This document shows positions 1 through 7,827 of a stretch of 64,000 nucleotides of DNA, one piece after another. The number at the start of each line of letters is the position of its first letter. Within the stretch, counting starts at the first letter, position 1. Where the stretch lies: NCBI GenBank assembly GCA_963644855.1, contig CAVIQL010000006.1, forward strand, positions 1-64,000, read 5' to 3'. This DNA is from UBA6398 sp963644855. GTDB lineage: Bacteria; Bacteroidota; Bacteroidia; Bacteroidales; Bacteroidaceae. Both the position numbers and the translations under genes were made by a program. The notes below the pieces were generated by a model, which did not search any database, was not told where the DNA came from, and saw nothing but the letters and a program-made list of their open reading frames with translations.

Positions 1-419
1 CCTCTAACCTGTCCTGCATTTGCTCCTGTGGAAAGAACTGCTCCAAATGTTCTGACATCAAAGAAGCGTTTGCACATTGCTGCACGTCCAGCTTCAATTT
101 TATCTACAGGTGCTTTTTCTTTCACCTTCAATTCCAAGCCGAATTCATCCTTATACATATTACGTATTTCGCCATTGATAAAAACTTCTTGACCTGAAAT
201 TTCTTTTGACTTAACCAAAATATCATTTCCTGTCTCGTTGATTTTTGCTACCTGTACATAGTTACGAACCTTGCGCTTTAAGCATACGTCTGTTACCAAG
301 CCCCTACCAGTCTCGGCATCTATGCGCGGAAGATTTCCTGCATCGGGGTCGCCATTCGGATTTCCGTCTTGTACATCAAATACATAAACGAAGTCGATTC
401 TGTTATTCAATTCTGTCAT
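1..419 (-). CDS. cas7c: Cas7 (Csd2) backbone subunit of type I-C Cascade, partial at window edge
   Basis: The ATG at 417-419 opens a frame that runs off the left edge, giving about 139 residues and no stop. The N-terminus reads MTELNNRIDFVYVFDVQDGN, followed by a PNGDPDAGNLPR stretch and CLKRKVRNYV, the usual start of the Cas7/Csd2 family, which forms the helical backbone that coats the crRNA in type I-C Cascade. It starts 28 bases after the cas8c stop on the same strand, in the standard I-C order cas3-cas5-cas8-cas7. The rest of the protein, the adaptation genes and the array must lie to the left of the window. Family assignment is from motif recognition and neighbours. Confidence 0.93.
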   Translation of the reverse strand, partial: MTELNNRIDFVYVFDVQDGNPNGDPDAGNLPRIDAETGRGLVTDVCLKRKVRNYVQVAKINETGNDILVKSKEISGQEVFINGEIRNMYKDEFGLELKVKEKAPVDKIEAGRAAMCKRFFDVRTFGAVLSTGANAGQVR

Positions 420-447
420 AATATTGTATTTTAAGATGTTTGTATTT

Positions 448-2181
448 TTAGTATTTGTTCTCCTCTTCCTTCTTGGTGAAGAAATCCTGTCGCTGATGAT
501 AGTATCCAATGAAAAATCTACCTTGGTCCTGGAGATCAAGATGGGCAGGGAAACCATAGGAAGGTATCTTATCGATGATTTCCTGTTTTAACTTCTCATA
601 GGACACCTTTTCCCCTACAGAGGAGAGTTTCTCCATGTGATGCGAAGAAAGGTTGAGAATGGTTGCGAACACAGATGCTGGTGTTGCACTGGCAGCGTTC
701 ATATAGCGTTCGCGAATGCTGCTGTTCCCGCTTGCTTTTTCTTGAATTCTGTCAAGAACAGCAAAGAGGCGGCCACAGAGGTAGCCGGAGGTGGTGTTAC
801 TTTTGTCTAACATAATTTCTATTTTTTTGTTGTTGTTATTTGTTCTGTTGAGATAAGCTTTCAGAATGGCCATTCGTGCGATGCGGAAGGCATTTTTGTC
901 TTTGTCGCCCGACTCGGCCCTTATGCGCCGGATGCAGGCGGAGAACAATGTGGCAGGATAGGGTGTGGCCTGGAATACGCTAGTGATGATAGCCTCAGGA
1001 AGATTTGGTATGGCCTCAGACTGTTTCCCGTTTAGCGTTACAGTCGCCAGAATCTCTTTGATGCCTGCATAGGGCTTTTTGTCTTTTCGGGTATCGATGA
1101 TTTCCATATCCTCGAAATGGCGAAGTATCTTTCCGGCAAAGTCTCGAAGGGAAGTTTCCAACCAATACACTACAGCTATTCGTGCGGAGTTGGGTGCAAG
1201 GCCGAGAATATAGAATTTATCTTCCAGATTCGTCTTCAGAATTCCCGAGTAGATTGAGTTGAATACCGTTCTCACCTGTTTTATTTTGTCATTCGGGTCA
1301 TCTTGCTCTTCTTCTGAAAAACCGAGCATATCGAAGAGACTCTCTTCTGCCTGTTCTGCTGCCTTGTCATTAGACGATGCCCAAAAGACAAACGTGCGGT
1401 TGCCAACGGAGAACTTATTGCGCGATCCTTTTTGCAGCATGGTATTAAGCGCAGTGGTGTAGGCAAATTCGGCTTCTTCGCTGATGGGGGCGTTGTAACA
1501 TTTTTTTTTACCATACGAGTCATAACCAGAGTTGACTTGGAAAGACACAAGTTTGGCTGTCGCCTGACTGCCCGGTATCATCGTAGCCGTGGTCGTTTCT
1601 ACAGATGGGCCGTGTTGACCTGTTACCAAGCAGATGTTTTGCATGCCGCCGGAATCCACATTGCCGTCTAGTTGGAGCAATTCATTCTTCTCTGCCAGGA
1701 TTTTGGTGTCTTCTTCTATCCTAAATGAGAAAGTGGAATATTTCTTTGAAAGATTTTTTGTGATGTTTTCCCACAGAGGGTCTTGGGACACTTTGGTAAT
1801 GATGACATCTTTGCCTTGGTCGTAAAATTTAGCCAACGCCTGCAATTCTGTGTTCTCGGGAAATACCTCGCAAATAGATTTTACACTGCTTTTGAAAGTG
1901 TCGAAGTAAAGTTGTTCCTTGCCATTGCTTTTGTCCGAGAAACCAAGAACATAGGCGCTGTTGTCGTACAAGTAATTTGCCACCGCAGCACTCGTCCTGC
2001 CAACATGCTTCTTCACAAGGTAGACTCTTGCGTGGTTCTTGTCTAAGCGACAATCCTCGAAGCGAATGAATTTCCCTTGTCTGGAAATGACGACGAGAAA
2101 ACCGATTTCTTTTTCTTCCATGCCAGGCATTGGAAGGTTGCCACACCTATTATAATAGTCGTATAATGCTTTTAGTATCAT
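448..2181 (-). CDS. cas8c: Cas8c (Csd1), large subunit of type I-C Cascade
   Basis: A 577-residue protein beginning MILKALYDYYNRCGNLPMPG, with the conserved N-terminal pattern of Csd1/Cas8c (basic/aromatic start, then GFLVVISRQGKFIRFEDCR). Its length is normal for the family. Cas8c recognises the PAM, contacts target DNA and recruits Cas3. In many I-C systems an internal start in cas8c produces the small Cas11c subunit; the C-terminal third, rich in helices and charged residues (around 410-560), is where that would arise, but no start could be singled out. The ATG at 2181 overlaps the cas5c stop in an ATGA junction, indicating translational coupling. Confidence 0.92.
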   Translation of the reverse strand: MILKALYDYYNRCGNLPMPGMEEKEIGFLVVISRQGKFIRFEDCRLDKNHARVYLVKKHVGRTSAAVANYLYDNSAYVLGFSDKSNGKEQLYFDTFKSSVKSICEVFPENTELQALAKFYDQGKDVIITKVSQDPLWENITKNLSKKYSTFSFRIEEDTKILAEKNELLQLDGNVDSGGMQNICLVTGQHGPSVETTTATMIPGSQATAKLVSFQVNSGYDSYGKKKCYNAPISEEAEFAYTTALNTMLQKGSRNKFSVGNRTFVFWASSNDKAAEQAEESLFDMLGFSEEEQDDPNDKIKQVRTVFNSIYSGILKTNLEDKFYILGLAPNSARIAVVYWLETSLRDFAGKILRHFEDMEIIDTRKDKKPYAGIKEILATVTLNGKQSEAIPNLPEAIITSVFQATPYPATLFSACIRRIRAESGDKDKNAFRIARMAILKAYLNRTNNNNKKIEIMLDKSNTTSGYLCGRLFAVLDRIQEKASGNSSIRERYMNAASATPASVFATILNLSSHHMEKLSSVGEKVSYEKLKQEIIDKIPSYGFPAHLDLQDQGRFFIGYYHQRQDFFTKKEEENKY

Positions 2182-2870
2182 CTTAAAATATCCTCGCTGT
2201 TTAATGGTGGAACAATGATGACTCCATCGGTCATTTGGGCCCGATAGAATATGGGGACGATGTCCTTCGGGTTAGTGAAGTTCATGTCGTAGAGCATGAT
2301 ACCCAAGTCTCTTGTGCCTCCTTGCTCGGCAGATAGTGCAGGAAGTAACGTTTCTGTATTCGTATCTACAAGTCGAAAAGAGGCAGAGAACTCACGAGTG
2401 CCGAGATAAGGCTGGTTGAAGCACTGTCCCTTGGCCGCTTTACGCTCGAATATATCATTGTACTTCCTCGGATTCTCGTCAATGCCTGGCTCGTGGGAGA
2501 ATGGTATACCTTCTGCTTTTCGTTTCGCTACGGAAAGGTATTCCATCTTTGCCCATATTCTGTAACGAACATCCTTTAGAAGCAATGAATTCTTTTGTTG
2601 ACGTTTGTCCTCTATGTAGATAATGGATTCTTTCGCTACAGTCCCGACTTCGTTCCTTCTCACAGAAGTCCATTTTATGGGATTCAATACTTCTATCTTG
2701 GTAATCTGCCAATGTATGGCAGGCTTCCAAAAGATAGCCTCAAAGATAGCACGAGCAGCCGATGGGGTTATCACATCGTAGCTTACACGTTCTACCTTTA
2801 GTTCTGGTCGGGTGAAGCAAGCTATGTCGCCCCACACCTCCAGACAATATTCTTTGTCTGTATGTTTCAT
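2178..2870 (-). CDS. cas5c: Cas5c (Cas5d), crRNA-processing subunit of type I-C Cascade
   Basis: The start at 2870 gives 230 residues beginning MKHTDKEYCLEVWGDIACFT, matching the Cas5d family start. A longer frame to 2963 overlaps the upstream gene and adds only a basic stretch, so it was not used. The segment IEVLNPIKWTSVRRNEVG (about residues 56-73) is the family's conserved PI...RNEV region. In type I-C, Cas5 replaces Cas6 and cuts the pre-crRNA. The gene begins 4 bases after the stop of the BRO-N gene and ends in an ATGA overlap with cas8c, so the whole run is one tightly packed transcript. Confidence 0.93.
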   Translation of the reverse strand: MKHTDKEYCLEVWGDIACFTRPELKVERVSYDVITPSAARAIFEAIFWKPAIHWQITKIEVLNPIKWTSVRRNEVGTVAKESIIYIEDKRQQKNSLLLKDVRYRIWAKMEYLSVAKRKAEGIPFSHEPGIDENPRKYNDIFERKAAKGQCFNQPYLGTREFSASFRLVDTNTETLLPALSAEQGGTRDLGIMLYDMNFTNPKDIVPIFYRAQMTDGVIIVPPLNSEDILR

Positions 2871-2874
2871 GTTC

Positions 2875-3741
2875 TTATTCCGTTTTATCTTCTTTTTTAT
2901 TCTCCAATTTTTCAACAGACTTTTGTTCTTCGAAGAATCTTTTAGCAGAAAGGGGGGATACAACTTGTCGCCCTGTTTTTGATTCTAGTTGTTCCCTTGC
3001 CACCCTTGCCACATCGCCGCCCTCCTTGGCACACTGCTTGTTCTCGCTCAGCGATTGGGGGTTCTTGGCTTTTGTGATGCTTGTGGTAGATAGTTCGGCG
3101 AGCATATTTAGGACAAGTTCTTCGTTGGTCATGTTGTCGCGCAGGTTTTCTTTCTTCAGGCCTTTGTAATGCTTGTATTCTTTTGTAGTCTTTCCTGCCC
3201 ATGTTTGATAGATAATGTCGGTAAGGGTAGCATATTGTTTTCCTTCTTCTACATTATGTATTTTCCATTGGTCGGTCAAATCTTTGCGTATTTCAATGCT
3301 TTTCAAACGTTGGTTTATCCAATTGTCAGAATAGCCCAAACGTTTGTAATCTATCATAGCCTGTTGAATACTAAGTTCGGGATCTTGCAGTTGGTCTATT
3401 CGTTCAGAGCCTACCTTTGCAAGCCATGTTTTAAACGGCTCTGCTTGGGGTGAAGGAACAGACTGAATGATACGCAGAAGTTGATTAGTGTCGGCGACAT
3501 CTGTCAGACGCATTTTTCCATCGGCTGCTGGCATTTTCAAACCGTGACAATTTGTCACGGTTTCATTTCCCTCGAATTTTAGACGTTGCTTAAGTTTACG
3601 CCAATAGGCAGTCGGATTTATACTGTCTGTCAGCACCGCTACAACATCAACTATTGAGAAATACCATTTCTCTTGGTCCTCATCCCAAACGGCACGAATT
3701 CTATCGTTGCCAAATAGTTTTATAGAGTTTTTCTTTATCAT
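2875..3741 (-). CDS. BRO-N domain (phage antirepressor-like) protein embedded in the cas operon
   Basis: A 288-residue protein starting MIKKNSIKLFGNDRIRAVWD, with an N-terminal BRO-N fold (about residues 5-110: WYFSIVDVVAVLTDS, YWRKLKQRLK, GKMRLTDVADTNQLLRIIQS). A helical region follows with the recurrent Bacteroidetes motifs GLKKENLRDNMTNEELVLNM and GDVARVAREQLESKTGR. BRO-N proteins are DNA-binding and are common in phages and in Bacteroidetes genomes, often of unknown role. Its ATG overlaps the cas3 stop (TAATGA at 3738-3743) and its stop lies 4 bases before cas5c, so it is co-translated with the cas genes. It is not a standard I-C component. A role as regulator of the operon, or simple insertion of a selfish or stabilising gene, are both possible. 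Confidence 0.85.
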   Translation of the reverse strand: MIKKNSIKLFGNDRIRAVWDEDQEKWYFSIVDVVAVLTDSINPTAYWRKLKQRLKFEGNETVTNCHGLKMPAADGKMRLTDVADTNQLLRIIQSVPSPQAEPFKTWLAKVGSERIDQLQDPELSIQQAMIDYKRLGYSDNWINQRLKSIEIRKDLTDQWKIHNVEEGKQYATLTDIIYQTWAGKTTKEYKHYKGLKKENLRDNMTNEELVLNMLAELSTTSITKAKNPQSLSENKQCAKEGGDVARVAREQLESKTGRQVVSPLSAKRFFEEQKSVEKLENKKEDKTE

Positions 3742-5945
3742 TATATTATTTGTATTTCATTAGTCCAATTGCTGTCAGTGTGCAAACCTATATGTTTGTC
3801 GTATTGTTGCATATATTCTATGACAAATAGACCTTCTTTTTTCTCGCTGACCACTCCCAGGTCTACAAGTGTTTCGAAATCTTTTTTATTGATGTTGACT
3901 GTATATTTGGCCAATTTTTTTATCAGCGAATATGATGGCCCTTCTTGCAACAGTTGTCGTATTAATTCCATGCTATTTTTCCAACAAACCACAACCGAGA
4001 AGCCTACGTTTCCTATGAGATGGAATTCCTTGGCAGCTGTGGCGAAAGATACTTCATTTTTCTTATATAGGAGCTCTTTCATCTTCTTTTCGTCAAAGTT
4101 TTCCTTTCGGCAATACAATTGTTTGAAGTATTCTGTCATTGTATTTGGGGCGAACCAGTCTGATGAGCTATCCATATTGAGTCGCGCGTTGTTGGCATCT
4201 TGCATATCACCTCTGGGAAGGTTGTGCTCTTTGCCCAAAGAAAAGACATGGGTGGTACATAAATCGTTTTTACCTTCGCGATTACATCTACCTGCTGCCT
4301 GCAAAATAGAATCAAGACCAATTTCTTGACGGAACACAACGGGGAAATCGATATCCACACCTGCTTCAATCAACTGGGTAGAGACTACACGTATGATTTC
4401 GTTTTTATTGTCTTTAAGCGCAGACTTAATTTTTTCTATTGTGTCGCTGATATGTGCTGGACACATCATCTTTGATAGGTGTAACGTGATACCTTTTTGT
4501 GGAAGACGTTCGAAAATTTCTTTGGCATCTCTACGTGTATTCACAATGCAAAGTACTCTTTTGTAGGAGCATAACATTTTTGCAACTTCGTCGTACGTCT
4601 TTCCTTCGTTGTTTATATCTAATTTTACTCTTCTCAACCTATTGTGCAAACATAAGTCGATAGGAATAATCTCTGTGATATGGTCGATGCCCTTAAATGT
4701 AGATTTAGGGTGGCATCCTTCGATTATTCCACTCAATACCGGTTGGCTTGCCGTTGTAAACAATATAGAAACTTTGAACAAACTGTTATAAGTTTTAAGA
4801 GAGTCGACGATGGGTTGCAGGTAATTCGTAGGCAGTGTTTGCACTTCGTCGAGTATTATAACACTGTTGACAATATTATGTAGTTTCCGGCATGTAGAGG
4901 GCTTGTTGCTGAATATAGACTCAAACAATTGTACATTGGTGGTTACTATAATGGGATAATCCCAATTTTCTGTGGCAAGTTTTATCCTTTCCCGGAGAGT
5001 TTCGCTTTTTATACTCTCTGGGTCAACATTGCTATGATGTTCCAAAACGTTTTCTTCCCCAAAGATATCTCTTAGGATAGAAGCCGTTTGCATGATGATG
5101 CTCGTATAAGGAATGGCAATGATAATTCTTCGTTGTCTATTGTGAATTGCGTGTTTCATAGCCCATAGCAATGAAGACAATGTCTTACCTCCCCCGGTAG
5201 GAACAGTTAGACTATAGAAACCAATGGGGGAATTACATCTCTTTATGCACTGTTGCTGTACCAGCTCTCTTATTTCGTTGACTTTTGTATGGACGGCTTT
5301 TGTTTTAAGTTCATTAAGTCTGTTTTCCAATAAAGGTAACAATGTCTTCAATGATGATTTGTTTTTCCTTAAAGAAGTTGATTTGGCATCCATAAAAGAT
5401 TCTGTGTCGAGATAATCAGCATCGACTAAACAAGAAAAAAGCATGCGAGCCAAATGATGGAAGTCGGATTCGCTAATCTTAAACATAGGCTTGTTTAGGA
5501 CTGCTTTTCTTAAATTGGTATCTATTTCTGAGGGGAGTCCTTTGCCTCTGTTAAGGCTGATTTCTTTGTTTATTATATAGTCAATCTCATCATAATCGTG
5601 TAAACCTGTATGATGGGATAAAATTTGGTTTACAAAGAAATTGTCAGAAGTCTTTCCATATAGTTTACGCGCAATTACTGCACCAACATAGGCGTGGTGG
5701 GCATTTCCATTTATTTTAGCATTTGGTTCATACCCACTCTCTTTTTTTATGTGTTGTTGGAAAGCATTTGATTCCTTTCCTTTGTCGTGCAGTTTTGCCA
5801 ATACTTCGCCCCAAGATGCCATGCCAAATTCTCCGGTGAACTGTGAAGCTAATTTGGTTACTCCTTCGGTATGTTCTTCATTTGACTGAATTATCCAATC
5901 CGATTTCGTCTGATTTTTATATAAGTGTGAGATTATTTTTCTCAT
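3741..5945 (-). CDS. cas3: Cas3 nuclease-helicase, type I-C
   Basis: A 734-residue protein combining an N-terminal HD nuclease and an SF2 helicase. Visible HD-type metal ligands are H25, HD at 53-54 and HH at 83-84, with further histidines near 111. Helicase motifs are Walker A PTGGGKT (249-255), DEVQ (366-369, in place of the more usual DExH), and the C-terminal STQLIEAGVDIDFPVV and QAAGRCNREG motifs. Cas3 is recruited by Cascade after R-loop formation and degrades the non-target strand processively. It is the first gene of the operon here. All key motifs are intact, so the protein looks functional. Confidence 0.95.
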   Translation of the reverse strand: MRKIISHLYKNQTKSDWIIQSNEEHTEGVTKLASQFTGEFGMASWGEVLAKLHDKGKESNAFQQHIKKESGYEPNAKINGNAHHAYVGAVIARKLYGKTSDNFFVNQILSHHTGLHDYDEIDYIINKEISLNRGKGLPSEIDTNLRKAVLNKPMFKISESDFHHLARMLFSCLVDADYLDTESFMDAKSTSLRKNKSSLKTLLPLLENRLNELKTKAVHTKVNEIRELVQQQCIKRCNSPIGFYSLTVPTGGGKTLSSLLWAMKHAIHNRQRRIIIAIPYTSIIMQTASILRDIFGEENVLEHHSNVDPESIKSETLRERIKLATENWDYPIIVTTNVQLFESIFSNKPSTCRKLHNIVNSVIILDEVQTLPTNYLQPIVDSLKTYNSLFKVSILFTTASQPVLSGIIEGCHPKSTFKGIDHITEIIPIDLCLHNRLRRVKLDINNEGKTYDEVAKMLCSYKRVLCIVNTRRDAKEIFERLPQKGITLHLSKMMCPAHISDTIEKIKSALKDNKNEIIRVVSTQLIEAGVDIDFPVVFRQEIGLDSILQAAGRCNREGKNDLCTTHVFSLGKEHNLPRGDMQDANNARLNMDSSSDWFAPNTMTEYFKQLYCRKENFDEKKMKELLYKKNEVSFATAAKEFHLIGNVGFSVVVCWKNSMELIRQLLQEGPSYSLIKKLAKYTVNINKKDFETLVDLGVVSEKKEGLFVIEYMQQYDKHIGLHTDSNWTNEIQII

Positions 5946-6284
5946 TGTTTCTGGTATGCTTTAATGTAGTAAATGAACGCTGGTACTAAGTTACGAATTT
6001 GTAGTTGTATTGCTGTTTTGTTTTAATCCAACGATCCTAATTGCTCCAAAGGTTTTCTTGTGCTACCTTAGCAATTTGTTTTATTCTTTAGAAAGTAGAA
6101 GAATTTTATTTGTGTGTAAAGATAGCGAAAAACGATGATTTTTGTAAATGCTTCTGCTTTTTTTTATGGTTCTTATTTGTGTTTTTATAACACTTGTGTT
6201 TGGTAATGTGGTAGTAGGTTGATTTTCTTGTGTTTTAAGTCTTTTGTTTCCTTTGGGAAAGTGAAATATTTTCGCGTAATTCTA

Positions 6285-6360
6285 TCTCGTAAAAACGATA
6301 AGGCATATCGCAAAAACAATGTCTGACATTATTTAAATAATATCCGACATTGTTTTTGCG
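6285..6360. repeat. R1 palindromic repeat, copy 1
   Basis: Intergenic repeat in the 456-base gap between cas3 and the GH76 gene (divergent pair). Positions 6309-6360 form a nearly perfect 52-bp palindrome centred on TTTAAA at 6332-6337, with CGCAAAAACAATGTC on the left and its complement on the right and two mismatched pairs. It shares its 21-bp units (a GTCTGAC or ATCCGAC core followed by TTTAAA) with copies elsewhere in the window. The remainder of the gap (5946-6284) is AT-rich and shows no gene; it must hold the cas operon promoter, which could not be placed. Confidence 0.8.
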
Positions 6361-6389
6361 TTTCCGCTTATTGTAAAAAACAAATTCGT

Positions 6390-6397
6390 TAGCTTTG
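6390..6397 (+). promoter_or_regulatory. Putative -7 box of the GH76 gene
   Basis: TAGCTTTG fits the Bacteroidetes -7 consensus TAnnTTTG. A TTG at 6371-6373 lies 16 bases upstream, shorter than the usual 19-21. The box ends only four bases before the ATG at 6402, so if used the transcript would be nearly leaderless. Confidence 0.4.
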
Positions 6398-6401
6398 CAT
6401 T

Positions 6402-7574
6402 ATGAAGAAGATTATCTTGATTTTTTCCGCCATTTTTTCGGCGGTTTGCAGTTTTGCCCAAGGCAATACGCCCCAGATTTCGCGCAGCGAATGGTTGCAG
6501 CGCAGCAATATGCTGCTCGATTCGGTGGTGAAGCACTACCGCACGGACAATGTGCCGCTCCTGCGCGAGAATATCGACCCCGATGCCGATTTCAAAGCCG
6601 ACTATCTTGCCACTTCGCAATCGGAGCGCTCCCATGCCTTTTTGTGGCCGTATAGCGGGGCGTTGTCGGCGGCTGCCGCGCAATACGAGGCAAAGCCTTC
6701 GCGAAAAAAACTCAAAGAAATACGCAATTTCATCTCACAAGGTCTCGACCAATATCTCGATTCTGCGAGAACGCCTGCGGCTTATGCGTCATACACACCC
6801 TCGTCGCCCGCTCCCGACCGTTTTTATGACGACAACATATGGCTGGGAATTGATTTCGTGGATTTGTATTCGGCTTCGGGTGAAAAAGATTTCCTGCATC
6901 GTGCCGAAGGCATTTGGAAATTTCTTCTCTCGGGGCGCGATACTGTGCAGGGCGACGGAATTTATTGGTGCGAACAGCGCAAGGATTCAAAAAACACCTG
7001 CTCCAACGCTCCCGCAGCCGTGTTTGCGCTGAAACTTTACCGCGCCACCCACAACGACAACTATCTGCGCGCCGGAAAAGAACTATATGCCTGGACGCGC
7101 AAGCATCTTTACGATACCGAGGAGCAACTTTATTCCGACAATGTGAAGCTCGACGGACGCATCGACCGCGCCAAGTATTCATATAATTCGGGACAAATGC
7201 TGCAATCTGCGGTAATGCTCTATGCCATAACCCATGAGAAACATTACATGTGCGAGGCCGACACGCTGGCAGAGGCTTGTGCAAAGAGATTTTTCGTTTC
7301 TCACGACAACAACGGCGCATCTCGGGTGAAAATGCACGATGTATGGTTTGACGCCGTGCTGATGCGCGGATTTTTGGAGCATTATTCCTTGACTGGTAAC
7401 CCACGCTATCTTAACGTTTACCGACATACGCTCAATAATATGTGGACCATGTGCCGCAACAAAGCCGGATTGTTGAATTTTTCTGAGACATCGGGCAGAG
7501 ACCGAGCCTATTGGTTGCTCGCCGAATGCGCTACTGCCGAAATGATGGCGCGTATTGCACGGATAAAACTCTGA
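6402..7574 (+). CDS. Secreted GH76 family glycosidase (alpha-1,6-mannanase type)
   Basis: A 390-residue protein with a signal peptide (MKKIILIFSAIFSAVCSFAQ, cleaved near residue 20) and a single GH76-type (alpha/alpha)6 barrel. The diagnostic catalytic Asp pair is in the segment FYDDNIWLGIDFVDLY (about residues 141-156). Later landmarks are YWCEQRKDSKNTCSNAPAAV and YSYNSGQMLQ, both recurrent in the family. GH76 enzymes cut alpha-1,6-mannan, as in yeast cell-wall mannan. It stands alone, without SusCD or other mannan genes nearby, so its substrate is inferred from the family only. The start gives a clean signal peptide. Confidence 0.85.
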   Translation: MKKIILIFSAIFSAVCSFAQGNTPQISRSEWLQRSNMLLDSVVKHYRTDNVPLLRENIDPDADFKADYLATSQSERSHAFLWPYSGALSAAAAQYEAKPSRKKLKEIRNFISQGLDQYLDSARTPAAYASYTPSSPAPDRFYDDNIWLGIDFVDLYSASGEKDFLHRAEGIWKFLLSGRDTVQGDGIYWCEQRKDSKNTCSNAPAAVFALKLYRATHNDNYLRAGKELYAWTRKHLYDTEEQLYSDNVKLDGRIDRAKYSYNSGQMLQSAVMLYAITHEKHYMCEADTLAEACAKRFFVSHDNNGASRVKMHDVWFDAVLMRGFLEHYSLTGNPRYLNVYRHTLNNMWTMCRNKAGLLNFSETSGRDRAYWLLAECATAEMMARIARIKL

Positions 7575-7747
7575 CTGGTGGAAAAAAGGACGCATCAACG
7601 CACTTGGAAAAAGATTTTTGTGCCGTTTTTGCGCTTTACGATAGTCAAAATTTCAGAAAAGTCCGCTTTTTTATGGCATTTGCAACACAAAACACGGCAT
7701 ATGCCCAAATTATAAGCTCATAGAAATCTGCGTATTCAGAAAAACAT

Positions 7748-7755
7748 TAAATTTG
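7748..7755 (+). promoter_or_regulatory. Putative -7 box upstream of korAB
   Basis: TAAATTTG matches TAnnTTTG and lies about 72 bases before the korA start. No convincing TTTG is seen at the expected distance upstream. The rest of the 253-base gap 7575-7827 shows no gene or terminator-like hairpin. Confidence 0.4.
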
Positions 7756-7827
7756 CAAGTTAGGATATGTGCGAAACAACCGTAACAAAACGGCTGACAC
7801 ATACAAAACGAACAATTAATAATAATC

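Noticed and set aside
1..6401. CRISPR array near the cas genes
   Set aside because: No direct repeats with spacers are visible; the array probably lies left of the window beyond cas7, cas4, cas1 and cas2.
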